Below, piece after piece: positions 30,840 to 42,550 of a stretch of DNA of 64,000 nucleotides. Source of the DNA: Chondrus crispus (lineage: Eukaryota; Rhodophyta; Florideophyceae; Gigartinales; Gigartinaceae); assembly GCF_000350225.1 (NCBI RefSeq), contig NW_005179389.1:1-64000 (forward strand). The letters run 5' to 3'. The position numbers and the translations under genes were made by a program. A model generated the notes under the pieces. That model did no database searches. It was not told where the DNA came from and saw only the letters and a program-made list of their open reading frames with translations. Each line of letters begins with the position of its first letter. Position 1 is the first letter of the stretch.

Positions 30840-33740
30840 TCTCATGAAATGGAGAGGAGCTGCAACTGGCATACATTTAGGTACAGAAGCGGGCGAGAGA
30901 GGGTGCGCGTTGAGGAAGGGCGTCCAGGAAGCGCTGACGGGAACACCGGCTAAAGGCGTTACTGGCATCAATAGATACAATGACAAAGTCCGTGTTTCCG
31001 GCATTACGGTCTGTAATCATTCTTGTGTCGTTTATGATCGTGTCGAGCCCAGCGCGGATCCCGTTGGCCTTTTGGATTGGGTGTAAGTATTCCCTCGTAT
31101 CTCCTATGGCAGCGGGAAGCAACGTTTTCATCACCACACGACGGAGTACTTGGCCAATAGCAATTGGTCTGATCTTCCCAGGGAGAGGATTGAGGGGAAG
31201 GAGAGTGGCAGCTGATAGAAGAAGGATTGTCTGGTGAGGGAGGTTCCCGGAGGCGAGGATTCGAACTAAATTCGTGAGAGCAGACGGCCCTGTAACATCA
31301 GCTTGCGGCATTATGGGGCTGGTGACTAGGAGGTGTAGAAGGCGCGGGGTCATGAGGTCCGGTCCTGGTGCCTAGTGGGGATGGAGAGATCGCACTGCTG
31401 TCCGTACTGTAGATTCTTCAATCTCGGGCATGGGAGGAAGATCATGTAAAGACATCGGCAGCACCGGGGCCCGGGGTGTGGGGTGGAGGGCGGAAAGCGC
31501 GGCGTGCGTGCATGGGTCGTTCAAGTTTGCAAGCGGGGCATTGGTCAAAGTTTCATAGCTCGTCCATATTGTGCCTCGGAGGCTAGACGCATTGCGCGTC
31601 CGAGTCTGCGAGCGGGCTGAGTTTTTGTTTGCCGGGTGCGTGAGTGGCGGACGTGCCATAAGTGACGTGCCTTACGAGCATATAGTGCTTCGTGCCATAA
31701 CGAGGGCCATTCAGCCTCAGAACCAGCACGGCGGAGGCGCTGAGACAAAGCTTGGCGCTGGCATGATTGTGTGCCCCATCCGGGTTCGCCTCTAAAAGAG
31801 CGACGGAGCACGGCTGTGGGCAGGAGATATAGTCGGAGAAATGCGTCGTGCATTTGTATGGGGAAGAGGCGAGCCGATGCTTTCCGGATAAGGCGAATTA
31901 AGAGCAGAACCGTGGCATGAAGGCATGGACCTGGGATAGAGTTGAAGAGGGCAGACGAGCGGAATGGGGAGTGTAGAATATCTTCGACTGAAGGAAGGGA
32001 AGAGAAGGCGGTGGATGAGGAAGGCGGGCTGTGAGAGGGCGGGGGTAATTGGGACGAGGGCGTTGCAGCGGACGAGAGAGACGGTGAACTCACTGTGATG
32101 ACGGGTGTTGCTGGAGCTGAACTGCAACTGCCGAGAAGGTGGGACTACGAAAACGGCGGGCCGATGGAAGTGTAGCCGAGATGGAGAGGGAACGTTTGCC
32201 AAGGGTATTGGGGGCCTTCGAGGGGCCTGCGGCGGCAGGAAGAGAGGGGCAGGCGGGCGAGGAGAGAACGGCTTCGTGAGAGAAGGCAGGAGAGGAGGGG
32301 GGAGGAGGTCGGAGCAAATCGGGAGGAGCGGGGTCCGGGGCTGCAGAAATTGGGGCAGCTGTTGGGACGCTGGAAGCAGACACCCCAAAAAGAGGAGCGG
32401 GAGGCCAACCGGCATGAAGACTGGCCGGTGCAGTGGGTAGAGCAGAAAGCGACTTTGGGGTTGGAGTCCGATTAGAGGTAGACGCGGGGACTTGGGGGGC
32501 GGCTCGAGCAGCGGCGGGGGCGGGGGCTAACAGCGGAGAGGGAGCGGCGGCTACCGGGCGGGAGGGAAGAGGGCGAGCTGAACGAGCAGAGGGTCCGGGT
32601 GGAGTAGGGCGGGTGAGCGGTTTTGGGGTGATGGCTCGGGCACGATCATGCAGCGTAGCTGGCAGAGCTTGGCTGACGGGGAGCGGTACGGAGGTGGGGG
32701 TGCGGCCGTCGAGGAGGCGATGTGTCTCTCGGCGTAGGCGACACGCTACACCAGCGGCGGCGAAGGAATCGAGAGTGGAGGCGGTCGGAGGTAGGGGAGC
32801 TGTGTAGATGCCTAGGTTTTCGTAGATGAGACGGAGGTGGGCGAGGAGGCGGGCAAAGAGATTAGTGTGAGAAGCTAGAAACTAGACGTAGGTCCATTGG
32901 CCGACACCGAAGACGATGACGTGGGGAGGGAGGAAGGCGGCAGCGAGATGGGCGCGACGGCGTAAGGCAGACTGCGCAGCAGCGAAGGATGAGAAGGCTG
33001 CGATGTTAGCATCTGGAGCGATGGCACACGCGGTGACGGTGGGGAGAGGGGCGACAGGCTCTTTGTTGCGGGGGTCAAGACGAATCGGTTTGCTCACGGT
33101 GCGGACGAGGAAGTGGGCCGCCGCAAGTGTGGCACTCGAGACTGAAGTAGGATGGGCAAGTGCTGCCTGGGCGGCGGTGAGAGTTAGGATAGAAGCGGGG
33201 CGGTCAGGGACACGTGGCAGCTGGAGCGTTCCAGCTTCGACAAAGGAAGAGGTAGATGGCGAGGTGGTAGATGACGGGATTTGGACGGAGGTGATTGGCA
33301 GGACGACGTTCGCCGCATATGCAGAGACAGCACGGGGGAAGGAACGGGAAGAAGGGCGGGGTTGCGCGGCTGCAACAGTCACCCATGCCTGAGTGAGGGT
33401 CCGGCGCTTGGCAGGGGAGGCCGGCACGGGTGAAGTAGGAGAAGGCGGGGCCAGGGTGGCAGGCGAAGGCGCGGCGGTGGTCGCGGGCGAGGGCGGAAGG
33501 TGTGCAGGGGAGGCATGGACGGGGGTGTAGCAAGACGAGGAGGCGGAGCCAGGGTGGCTAGTGAAGGCCAGGCGGAGGTAGCGGGCGAGGGGGAGAGCAA
33601 TGGGGTGCCCGACTTTTCGAGAGACGAGCTGGAGTCACTTCCGCGGTACGCGTCCGCGTAGGGCGCGGCCGCGTTGGTGTGGAGCGGGTGTGGCGACGGA
33701 GGGAAGGCGACGGACGACGATGTCTTCATTTTCTTTGTCA
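30840..33740 (-). pseudogene. Family E copy 2: N-terminal region and first RT blocks
   Basis: Starts near an ATG at about 33735 with a long Ala/Pro/Ser-rich region (33427-32882 and 32415-31792 open in changing frames), as is usual for the variable N-terminal part of R2-like ORFs. From about 31900 it aligns with copy 1: LPTAVLRRSFRGEPGWGTQ matches its LPVAVLRRSFRGEPGWRSH. Then AVRSLHPH, and after a TAG at 31372-31374 MTPRLLHLLVTS to VSIDASNAF (31353-30877), the first catalytic Asp block of RT. It breaks at about 30838 against element D; about 100 nt of RT between this point and 27145 are missing. Confidence 0.7.
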
Positions 33741-33779
33741 TGGTACCTCCACTTTTCATATGATCTTCGAGTTGACTTC

Positions 33780-35130
33780 CAGTATCAGATACTGTAGACG
33801 GTGCACTGTTGTATTTAGGCCTTACACGTTTCCCGCATAGATTATTGGTCGATGTGTGATTGGCGGTTCCCGCCGTTGCGCAGGTTCAGATCGAATTTTG
33901 CTGTACTTTGGCTCTGGCTACCCGATTATTTTCATGTGTTTTCTCGTGTCGGTCGCCGTAGGTAAAGGCCACCTCCACCCGCTCTGCATATCCTTCCGCT
34001 TCATCCGACTCGGAGTAATCTCCTTCATCGGCAAGCCCGTCGGTCAAGTCGTCGTCCGTGCTGTCTTCGCCATCTCTCCCCCCGATAGAAAACGCGATTT
34101 CTTTTCCGCCTTTTGACGCGCTTACCTTTTCTTCTTTGCATTCTTGTGAACAGTGCAGGACCTCGTTCCAATCTTGCCCATACTGGATTTCTATATCCTG
34201 TATGACCTCTGCTGCTGCAGCCATTGATTTGACTGCGTTTATTTCCTGCAGAGCGTTCCGGCTGTCAGTCGCATAGCTGCGCTTATCCTTACAGGCTGGG
34301 CAATCAACGCGACGGTACCAGAGCTTACCGTGCTTAAAGCGTTTTCCGTTGAACTGCTTTGGGGCGCGGTCCCTGTGGACGGATAGCCTGTACTTAGGGT
34401 TAGGTCGAGGGTTGCCGTACGTATTTCCGAATAGCACGTTGCCTAAAGACTTGTCTCCGATCCTGCCTGGCGTGTTCCTCGAGCTCCCTTACTTCACATC
34501 TGCCGCTATCTTTTCTTCCATGGCTCGAGCCCTCAGAATGGCATACATCGTGGTGAAATCGAAGGCGCTTGCCCGAGCGGTGATGGGTCTTGCCCAGAGA
34601 TACGACCTCACTGCGTACCTCAGCCAACGGTAAACGTTACTTTCTGTTCCTCTTTGTTCTGCAAGTTATTTGGCACTAAGTTGATGTGTTTGATGATTTC
34701 ATGTCTGAGGTTCTTTGAGCCTTGTTCAATTGAGCCTTTTTCTTTGGCTGAATTGTATAACGAAAGAGAATTAAGATATTAGACGGTCGCCTCTTGTGCT
34801 TCCTTAACGTGAAACGTGTTCATGATGAACTTGTTCACATATTCACAGCACTTGAATTTCGCTAGATCACTCTTGAGCTTTCTCTTGTAGTATGTCTGTG
34901 CTTCTCCTGCTAATATGTTTTCCACGCTGCAAAGCGCAACGTCTTCGGAGACGCTCCAATCATATACACACGACATATAGGATGTGTAAATGTCCTCCCA
35001 GCTCTCACCCTCGCCTCCACCGTCGTTATTGGAACAGTCTTTGAAACGTTTGCTGAGTTTGTACAGAACGCTTACTGTTTGTGTCCCACTCGGCTATCTA
35101 TTTAGTGCGAGACTCAGGGTGTTGCCGTGG
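33780..35130 (-). pseudogene. Retroelement F gag remnant
   Basis: Minus-strand pieces resembling gag of copia-like elements. At 35110-34779 is SWEDIYTSYMSCVYDWSVS with GEAQTYYKRKLKSDLAKF, the pattern of a UBN2/gag helix bundle. At about 34640-34490 is AFDFTTMYAILRARAMEEK. At 34437-33886 is a basic stretch with a CPAC pair and a later HCSQEC group that may be a degenerate zinc finger, ending in an acidic tail. A TGA ends the frame at 33886-33888; beyond it the frame stays open to the start of family E. With the minus-strand protease/integrase at 24680-23344 this looks like one retroelement split by family E. Family assignment is tentative. Confidence 0.45.
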
Positions 35131-35660
35131 TCTTTGGGCTGATGGGCTACCTGTTTTTACCCCAAAATGTTCCTCCCCTCTCTCAGCTTCGTTTCATGAT
35201 GCGGTTACGTGAATTTATAAGGCGGGTATGCGGGTTCTGGTGGTGATGAATCTCTATGCATATTGGTCATTGTCTCTGCGGGTTCTGGTATCAGAATGTT
35301 TTCCTCGTCACCGCGAATTGCGCTGCCGGTTGACCACCGTGTGGTGACAAGTATTCTTTCGAGGTGTAAGAGTGAGTGGTATCGCTTCGCCTTGACGCTA
35401 TGTTTTTCATACCTTCTTCTACTAGCTCGCGGCTCAGATCCAATGCGTCCTTGGTGGCTTGCTCTTCACCTTGGAATGACTCAAGGGCCTCCTATATTTG
35501 CAGGCCGCCGCGTTTCTGGATTGCGCATCCTTGTACTTGCAACTGCTCCCGGATTTCCTGATACATCCTGGGAGTGTTGCGGCCGTTCAATGTTTCTCTG
35601 GAGAAGAGATTCTCCTGTGAGAGTGGCCCAAAGTAAGACTCCTACAGCTCGTCTCCCGTC
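35131..35660. other. Intergenic, no gene seen
   Basis: Short ORFs on both strands without recognisable motifs. It may hold the 5' leader or LTR of retroelement F, but I could not identify paired repeats. Confidence 0.4.
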
Positions 35661-35662
35661 TC

Positions 35663-35754
35663 GTTCTTCGTGAGTACTTCCTCCGTCCATTGCAATGGAT
35701 CGTAAGTACTTCCTTCATCCATTGCAATGGATGGAGGAAGTACTCACGAAGAAC
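35663..35754. repeat. 92-bp inverted repeat (hairpin, possible mini-MITE)
   Basis: Two 38-bp arms (35663-35700 and 35717-35754) with 37 of 38 matches, separated by 16 nt. The arms contain GAGTACTTCCTCCGTCCATT, similar to the TACTCCCTCCGT ends of Tc1/mariner Stowaway MITEs. No coding capacity. Confidence 0.7.
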
Positions 35755-35959
35755 GGCATGCCGAATGTACTCTTGCTAGATGCATCCTGCATCCGTTTTC
35801 AATGTCAGATTTCTTACCGCCAGGGAGGGCCCGGCGAGACTGCCAGCTGGTTCGCATTCTACTAAACCCCTTGAAGTCATCTTGCCGAGATATTTGCTGT
35901 AGACCAGCGCCAGTCACCTACTGCAACCAGTGTGGGCCAGCCCGCACTTTAACGCTGTC

Positions 35960-37010
35960 GGCCTTCGGGACTGAAAGTACACGTGTGGTACACGTATGTC
36001 TGTCCGCATGATGTAAGATGCGGGTGCGCGCGCACGCTGCAAGTTCTGTAACTTACAGCATTATATCTATTTGCAAATACTATCGTCGGCGATTATACTA
36101 CACGAACCTAAGCGAGGAAATTCATCCACAATAAAAGCCCATCGTCTATCATTCTGTGTCAGGAGAACTAGTGACGGGCCTTCCTGTTCTTTTTGGTCCT
36201 CGTGTCCTTCTTGCGCCTCATTTTCTCTTATGAAAGCTTTACTGTTACTAGAAGTATCCGCGTTGTTGCCACTTCCCCTGACTGATGCGGCACCATTAGT
36301 TTCTTCATCGCTCTCCTGAATATCGTAGCGAAGTGGGTATAGGGACGACATAAGAAGAATAGAGGGCTCCTTGGAATGTAATCTGCGTTATTAGGATAGG
36401 ACGTATCTCAGCTTCCATCAGAAAGTTAAGGAACGGCTCCTTCCCATAACCTCGATCTGCGGTTATTATTAACCCCCGTCGCTCTACTATCCCCTTCCCT
36501 CAGCCAAAGTGTTCACTAGCTTTCGCCCGGAATCCACTACTGGTTTACCTTTTCTTCTGAACCGAAATGCCATACGCAGTCTGAAGAATGCATCATAGAT
36601 GAATTCAGCATCATGACGTCGTCGATCAGCTTCGCACGAGTGCAAATGCTTGACTTGATTATCTGCAGCACTTGTACCGCAAATCATGTGCGTCACTAAG
36701 GGTAGAAAATAAGTGTCCAGGAGTAAAACATATCTGCCTGCTGTTCCTAAGTACCAATAATTTTAACTCTCAGAGGCGTTGCGATTGCAATGTAAAATCC
36801 CCTGTGTTACCACGAACAGTACCAGAGTATGCAAGAATGTTGTTCGCAATGAATCGCACTCATTCAAGAGAAAGAGAAACAGTCTCGGTACCGCTCATCA
36901 AGTTTATGGTCTTCCTTAAACTAAACATTGTAGGATGAGACAGTAATAGTACTGAAACGTAACTGGACACGTGTTCTAATCCAACGCTCTCTCTATTTCA
37001 CTTCTAGAAG
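35960..37010 (-). pseudogene. Decayed copy of the PiggyBac-YqaJ transposase
   Basis: Protein-level match to the transposase at 59082-62554. Near 36900-36740: RFIANNILAYSGTVRGN against RFICTNLLAYSPTGRGN. At 36696-36560: ADNQVKHLHSCEADRRRHDA against VDNQVKMLSQRKADKEGHAA, and FRFRRKGKP against LRFRRRGEA. Near 36475-36380: IITADRGYGKEPFL against VITADRGYGKEAFL, a probable catalytic-Asp region. 36351-36067 carries AFIVDEFPRLG against AFVIPDNGGLG. Several stops and frame changes. The YqaJ part and cysteine-rich tail are not found, so the copy is truncated near 35960. Confidence 0.7.
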
Positions 37011-37660
37011 ATAATATATTCGTTTGACCAGATCATTCACTACAAAAGAAGTGGGCTCATGAATAAAACAAAAATCTTCATCTACCCCTGGGAACCTCTC
37101 CAACCGTTCTAGGAACTTCCATCCTATCCATCGAATATAAAATAGAAACAGAAATGCCCTTTCACTTAAAATGGCATTGAAATTTTCATTTGGCAACACC
37201 ACGGAACCCTGATCATCATTACACGCACTGTTTGCCATACTAAAGCCTTCCCTCGCCTCACTTTAAGCAGTACGATAAGAGCGTGTACCGATCGAACTCC
37301 CCCTTGAGCCACAACTCCCTCTGCCACGTCTTGGCCCTGATCCACGACCGCGTCCACGCCTTTCACTGTGCACCGAACCGCAGCCCCGCCCAACACGCGT
37401 AACATACGCTCCATCTGCTGTTCGTATGCCTTGCGTATCGTTTACGATGGTTTGTGGAAATCTGGCTGTGCTTGGAGAAGCCTTTGGGCAGCAAAAGTGG
37501 CGTCAGAAAATACTGACGCCCTGGCTCTAGACGTGAGTGTGGGGGGTGCCACCCTTTTGGGATATGACCACCGCTTTAACAGCTTGACAGCCGAACTGCC
37601 TCCACTCGGCAAGGTGAGTGTAAGGATCCGGTAAATTATAAGCATGGGGATGCGATTGAT
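37011..37660. other. Upstream part of the decayed PiggyBac-like copy, unclear coding
   Basis: Minus-strand ORFs at 37414-37166 and 37238-36993 may be scrambled remnants of the N-terminal transposase region, but I cannot align them with confidence. Confidence 0.3.
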
Positions 37661-37701
37661 TCTTTATGAGCGTTCCAATATGCCCGTTTATGCGAGTCTC
37701 T

Positions 37702-37773
37702 TGATCAGCATACTGATCAAAGGGGAGAAATCACAAAATTGGTAAAATTGCTTCTTGATCAGCACACTGATCA
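37702..37773. repeat. Two palindromic TGATCAG motifs of the PiggyBac-like family
   Basis: TGATCAGCATACTGATCA at 37702-37719 and TGATCAGCACACTGATCA at 37756-37773. They correspond to the TGATCAGTATACTG motif found at both ends of the element at 58764-62940 and probably mark the 5' end of its decayed copy. Confidence 0.6.
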
Positions 37774-38150
37774 TGGCGGGCGTGAGGGATTGAGCGGCAC
37801 ACTGATTTTGTTGCGCACTCTTTAGAGCGCTGTATGGCTAAAACTGTGTGTTATAAAATAAGGCACTGGTTGTCTTGCTCTTTCTGTCTGTGTACTGTAG
37901 TTGCATCTGCAACAGAGATCGTAATTGGCAGTCGTTTAGCTGTCATGCACCCGTAAGTGTACCTTGAAGAATGATAAAGCTGCGCCTGGCACACGGACTG
38001 CAGGCGACGCGTGAGTGGAGACAGTATGAAAACACTCTGCATGGACTTGAGTCACAGCAGGGTAAGTGCTGTTTCGGGAATCATTACCTCATCATACGGT
38101 AGTGGTATTCTTTCGATAGCAGCTCGATGTCTGCTGCAATCCATCACATA

Positions 38151-38422
38151 TGTTGTCAGTGAAATGGGGGAGGCGGTTTTGGGGAGCGTGCCGTTCCGTG
38201 GTGAGGGTCGGCCGAGTGCCCTCTCCACCCCTTTTTGCCGCAGCGCCCGTCACCCTCTCTCTTTTATTTCTACGAAATTCCTTCCAGAACCGTCCATGCG
38301 TCCGGCCCGGATTCCGCCGGGCCGTACGCGTGCGATTCTCTAAAATTCAAATAAAATCTCGGACTACAGTATAAAATCTCCCTCTACAGTAGAAATGCAA
38401 TTTTCCCTAAAAATATCCCACA
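38151..38422 (-). repeat. 3' LTR of element C
   Basis: 272 bp, TGTTGTCAGTG at the left and CCCACA at the right; about nine tenths identical to 44524-44796. It contains a CCGGCCCGGATTCCGCCGGG stem-like word. On the minus strand it is preceded by GCGAGGGGGTCA, a likely polypurine tract. Confidence 0.85.
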
Positions 38423-39796
38423 TGACCCCCTCGCCAGCGCAGCCCACGGGGCTGCCGCTGTACGTAAATATGCTGGCCCGCTTCCTCGCGTGACCGCTCT
38501 GGCCCCCCGGCCACCGTCTCTCCACTTTTACACCGAACCCTTCCTCTACGCGGTCCTCGCTCTACACCACTTCATCCGCTCCACCGCCGTCCTGCACCCA
38601 CTACGCTGGCATTGCTTCTTTCTCGCGCCGCCTCCGGCACTTTAACCCTAACTTCGGGCGGTGTGGTCTGCGCGTCGCCCAAATTTGTGGTTTTCACGTT
38701 CAGCGTCACCGTAGCCTCGAGTCGCGTGGTCTCCGCGTCTCCCGGGCCTCCGGCCGCTAATCGTCCAACGCCGTCTGAGCCTTAGGCCGCGTGGTCTCCG
38801 CCTCGCCTGAGCCTCTGTTTCTTGCTATTCCCGTTCCGGGACTTCTTTGAAACGCGCCGCGTTCCGAGCCACGCACGAGAGGTGTGTGGTCCTTCGGGCG
38901 CTACTCTCTGTGCGACATGGCTCGGACCAGGCAGACGGCAAGGGCTTCCACTGGCGGGAAAGTCCAACATCTTGCGCTTGGTAGCAAGGAGGCCTGCGTT
39001 CGTCTTGCGTCGCCTTTGCCTCAGGCCGGGTGTTTTCCGCGTCGCCTGAGCCTTCGGCGGCGTTGGTTTCGTCGCCGAGAAATTAGCAACCACCGTCTTA
39101 CGATAACCGGCGAACTGTAACCTCGAGTGGATTACGTCATTTTTCGTGGACCAAGACGACTTACCATCCTCAACGGCTACTCCCAGGCCTGACTTCCAGC
39201 GAAATATTTCAAGAACCAGATCGAGAAACAAGTTGGACATGCTTTCATCGCCCTTTGGCTCGACAAACTCGTCACTTACGTGACGGTCGCATCAACTGAT
39301 CAAGCCTACGACCTGTGGCTCGCATGCAAGGATGCATGCGGTCAGAGATTCACCAACTCACGCATGAATTATGCACTAATCCATTTGAATCATACGCTGC
39401 CGTAGTTCCAGTGTCTCTCAGCCGCATTATACACCGACGCACCTTGCATGTAGACGTCTTCTGTAGTCGTTTCGGCCATTCCGCCGCCTTCACAGCTCAC
39501 AATGCCAGCACTTGCGTCACAGTAACTCTTATAGCATCGACGTTCCTTGATCAAACGGCCTCCTCTTTCCTCATTCCGCTAGAATGCACATTGCCCCCTC
39601 TCCATCGAACAACCTTGACTCCCGTTGATGTCTCATTTCGACTCTTTCCGTAACGCTCAACAACTCTTCTCAAAGACTTTAAAACGCACAGAGAGTCCAA
39701 TCCCAGCGAATTTTCTCAACTACACCGTCTCTGTCCTCGTACTCCTCGTAGTCATCCCCGCACCAGTCCATGGGGCAATTCCCCCATGCATCACAT
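38423..39796 (-). other. 3' region of element C between integrase and 3' LTR
   Basis: No clear minus-strand gene. On the plus strand there is a run of imperfect GTGGTCTCCGCGTCTCCCG-like units (about 38660-39060), a histone H3-like peptide at 38917-38961, and an unexplained 65-codon open stretch at about 39198-39405 (starts KNQIEKQVGHAFIALW). Like the 3' region of element A, coding-looking sequence here is antisense to gag-pol. Confidence 0.5.
38917..38961 (+). pseudogene. Histone H3 N-terminal tail fragment
   Basis: An ATG is followed by codons for MARTRQTARASTGGK. The histone H3 N-terminus is nearly invariant in eukaryotes and 13 of these 15 residues match it; the differences are Arg at the Lys4 position and Ala at the Lys9 position. 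Similarity stops at residue 15: the next residues are VQHLALGSKEA and then a local repeat. It lies antisense inside element C. It may be a captured host-gene fragment; coincidence is unlikely but not excluded. Confidence 0.5.
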
Positions 39797-42550
39797 CTAC
39801 ATAAGATGTGCGGGTTTCTGAATAAAGGGGATTAAACGCCTTGCGTGGATATCCCGTCGACTGTAGCGCAAACCCGGCGACAAGAGTGTGTACCGCGGGT
39901 GCTTTGCCCGTACTACCCTGCAGGGGCCGTAGTACTTAGATTCTCCTAAAGGCCACTTCCGTAGCCCTCCCAAGGCTGTTCTTCGGGCAACCATAACCTA
40001 GTCGCCTACGTCAAATTGGCGTTGTGAGATAACTGCCGTCTTCTTGCTCTTCCTATCGAGCTGTTTAGCAGTCTCGTCGCTGGGAGCGCGAGGGTCGCTA
40101 ACAGTTCCAAGTTGCGCCCCTCAACGCCCCCCCACCGAGTTTGGTTCGACTCGGTCTGGGGTTGCGAGGGCGGCTTAACTCCATACATCAACTCGAACGG
40201 GGAGAACCCGTCGGACAGTCGGCGCCGACGGTACCCGTAGAGAATCTGTTTAAACGCCGATTCCCATTTAGAGGTAGCGGCGCCCTGACCTAATAGCATC
40301 TTCGGAATTGAACGCTTGATGGTCCCAACCATACGCTCCGCTTTTACGTTGGACATCGGAGCATAGGCGAGGACCGGTTTCCATGAAATTCCCTGTTGTG
40401 CCATGAAGTTCTTCAACGCTGTTGCGCTGAAACATGTTGTGTTATCTGAGACTATAGTCCGAGGGGAACCAAACGAGTAGATGATCTCCTCCTTCACGAA
40501 CTTGACAGCTTCCGCGGACGTAGCGGTCTCGGTTGCCCAAACCAGGGGCCAATCAGTCAGATGTTCGACCGCTATCAGGATGTAACGTTTTCCGTTCTTC
40601 GTCTTGGGAAGGGGTCCCGCAAAGTCTATCGAGAATGTCTCAAAGAGCTGAGAGACTGGTATCACCGCCGTGCTCTTGTACGTCGGGATGGGCGCAGCCT
40701 TTTGGAAGCCTTCACATCCACGAACGTAGGAGTAGGTATCACCATGAACTCCCGGTCACCAGTACCTGTCAAGGACGAACTGCTTCGTAGCTGCAGCGTC
40801 CCAGTGGCCAATATCGTCATGCAGCGACCGCAATATCTGCAGTCGAGTCCCCCGAGAAGGGATCGTTCTGATCCCATTCTTCGTCCTGCGAAACAACCTT
40901 CCGTTCCAGGCGAGGAACCGCCTGGAGTTCTTCTTGATTCTGTGCCTCTGCGCAGCATCTTGCTCGACCATCTCTTCGCCTTCGAGATAACGGTACGTGT
41001 CCTGTACATGAGGTTCCATGTCTTCCAATATATGTCCTTTCGCAAAAGCGGCAGCACATAACAGGTCCCCCTCATCCTCCTCGCGCCTGCCATCGTCTTC
41101 TTTTAGACGAGAGAAAAAGTCAGCGGCACAATTCTTTGAGCCCGGGCGGTACAATATCTCGAATTCGTACTTCGCCAGGAAATCCAACCAACGGGCAAGT
41201 CTACCGTGGATGTCCTTCTTTTTGAACGCATACTGAAGCGCTTGGTGGCCCGTAATCAACTTGAACTTTTGCGTTGAGAGCAAATACGCCCGAAATTTCT
41301 TTAGCGCGAAGATCACCGCTAATGCTTCTCTCTCACAGATGGAGTACTTCTTCTCAGTCTCCGTCATCGTCCTTCTGGCGTATTATATCTGGTGCACCTT
41401 CTTGTCTTCCTTTTTCTGAGCCAGAACTGCTCCCACTGCCATGTTGGATGCATCTGTCTCGACCACGAAGGGTTCGTCAAACTTCGGGAGCGCCAACAGC
41501 GGAGGAGACGTCACCCTCTTCTTCAACTCCTGGAAGGCGGTCCGCATCCCTTCCGTAAATTCAAATTCGACATTGGTAGAAGTAGCAGCATGCAACGATG
41601 CAGAGAATTTCTGCGAACTTAGGGATAAATCGGCGGTAATACCCCTCTAGTCGAAGGAAGCTTCGTAACTCCGTCTTGGTGCGCGGCTCGGGGGTGTCCC
41701 AAATGATCGATGTCTTCTCTGGATCCACCTCAATCGCTTTCCTTCCGATGATGTGCCCCAATAGCCTGGTCTGTGATTGCGCGAAGGAACATCTCGCAAG
41801 CTTCAACTTCAATCCACTGCGAGCAATCAGCTCGAACATTTCAATTAAGTGGTCAACATGGACGTCCAAGGACTTCGAAAAGATGACCACGTCATCAAGG
41901 TATACCCGAACGAATGGCAGGTCTCTGAATAAGCCATCCATCATCCTTTGATATGTTGAAGGAGCTTTCATGAGCCCGAATGGCATCACTTCAAATTGAA
42001 AAGTCCCGTACGGACAGACAAACGTCGTCTGTTCTTTGCCCCATGAAGCCATCCGCACTTGCCAATAACCCGAGAACAAGTCCAGGGTAGTGAATACTTT
42101 GCTTCCTTCAAGGTCGTCGAATAGCTCTTTCATTTTAGGCAACGGTCACTTGTCGGCCTTCATCACGCGGTTAAGCGCGCGGTAGTCAACACAGAAGCGA
42201 GGTTTCCCGTCCTTCTTCGTTGCGATGACGACTGGAAACGACCAAGGAGCTACAGAGGGGGTAATGATCCCTGCCTTCTGCATCTTCTCGATCTTCTCAC
42301 GCACTACCGCGTTGTGTCTCGGAGGGAGCCTACGAACGGCGTGCAAAATGGGTCTGTCGTCATTTGATTCAAAGGAATGTGACACAGGGACATCTGCAGG
42401 CCTGAGGTCGTCCAAAGACCATGCAGCTATTCCCATACTCTTGATAGAACACATTATGAGGTCGGCGTTCTTTCTGCTGATATGGCTCAGCTTAGACATG
42501 AGAAGTTCCTCCTTCTCATCTCTTTTCTCTTTCTCATCCGCCGGCTCTTA
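39797..42550 (-). pseudogene. pol: Pol of element C (RT, RNase H, integrase)
   Basis: RT from 42499 (IEKMQKAGIITPSVAPWSFP, FCVDYRALNRV) through 42142-41561 (FGLMKAPSTYQ, catalytic YLDD in VRVYLDDVVIFSK). RNase H at 41595-41000 (VVETDASN, CEREALAVIFAL, TGHQALQYA). Integrase zinc domain near 40800-40750 and core at 40665-40006, with Asp in SIDFAGPL, Asp in IVSDNTTCF and Glu in NVKAERMVG. A basic C-terminal part is at 39994-39797, with no chromodomain. Stops lie at 42146-42148 (TGA), 41383-41385 (TAA), 40756-40758 (TGA) and within the integrase tail (TAG); frameshifts lie near 41600 and 40006. Most stops sit where the family has Trp or Gln. Confidence 0.85.

Larger units (their letters stand above)
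24700..33740 (-). mobile_element. Non-LTR retrotransposon, family E copy 2, split by later insertions
   Basis: Minus-strand copy of the element seen at 2-1660. The N-terminal half runs from about 33740 to 30840, the RT palm to C-terminal half from about 27145 to 25495, and a last piece (reading KGTVKLGLQQRTSY) lies at 24848-24750 beyond a solo LTR. It lies inside retroelement F. Termini are approximate; no poly(A) tail or target duplication could be fixed. Confidence 0.65.

Noticed and set aside
32105..32807. Gly/Ala/Arg-rich plus-strand ORFs
   Set aside because: Shadows of the GC-rich N-terminal region of family E copy 2 on the minus strand.
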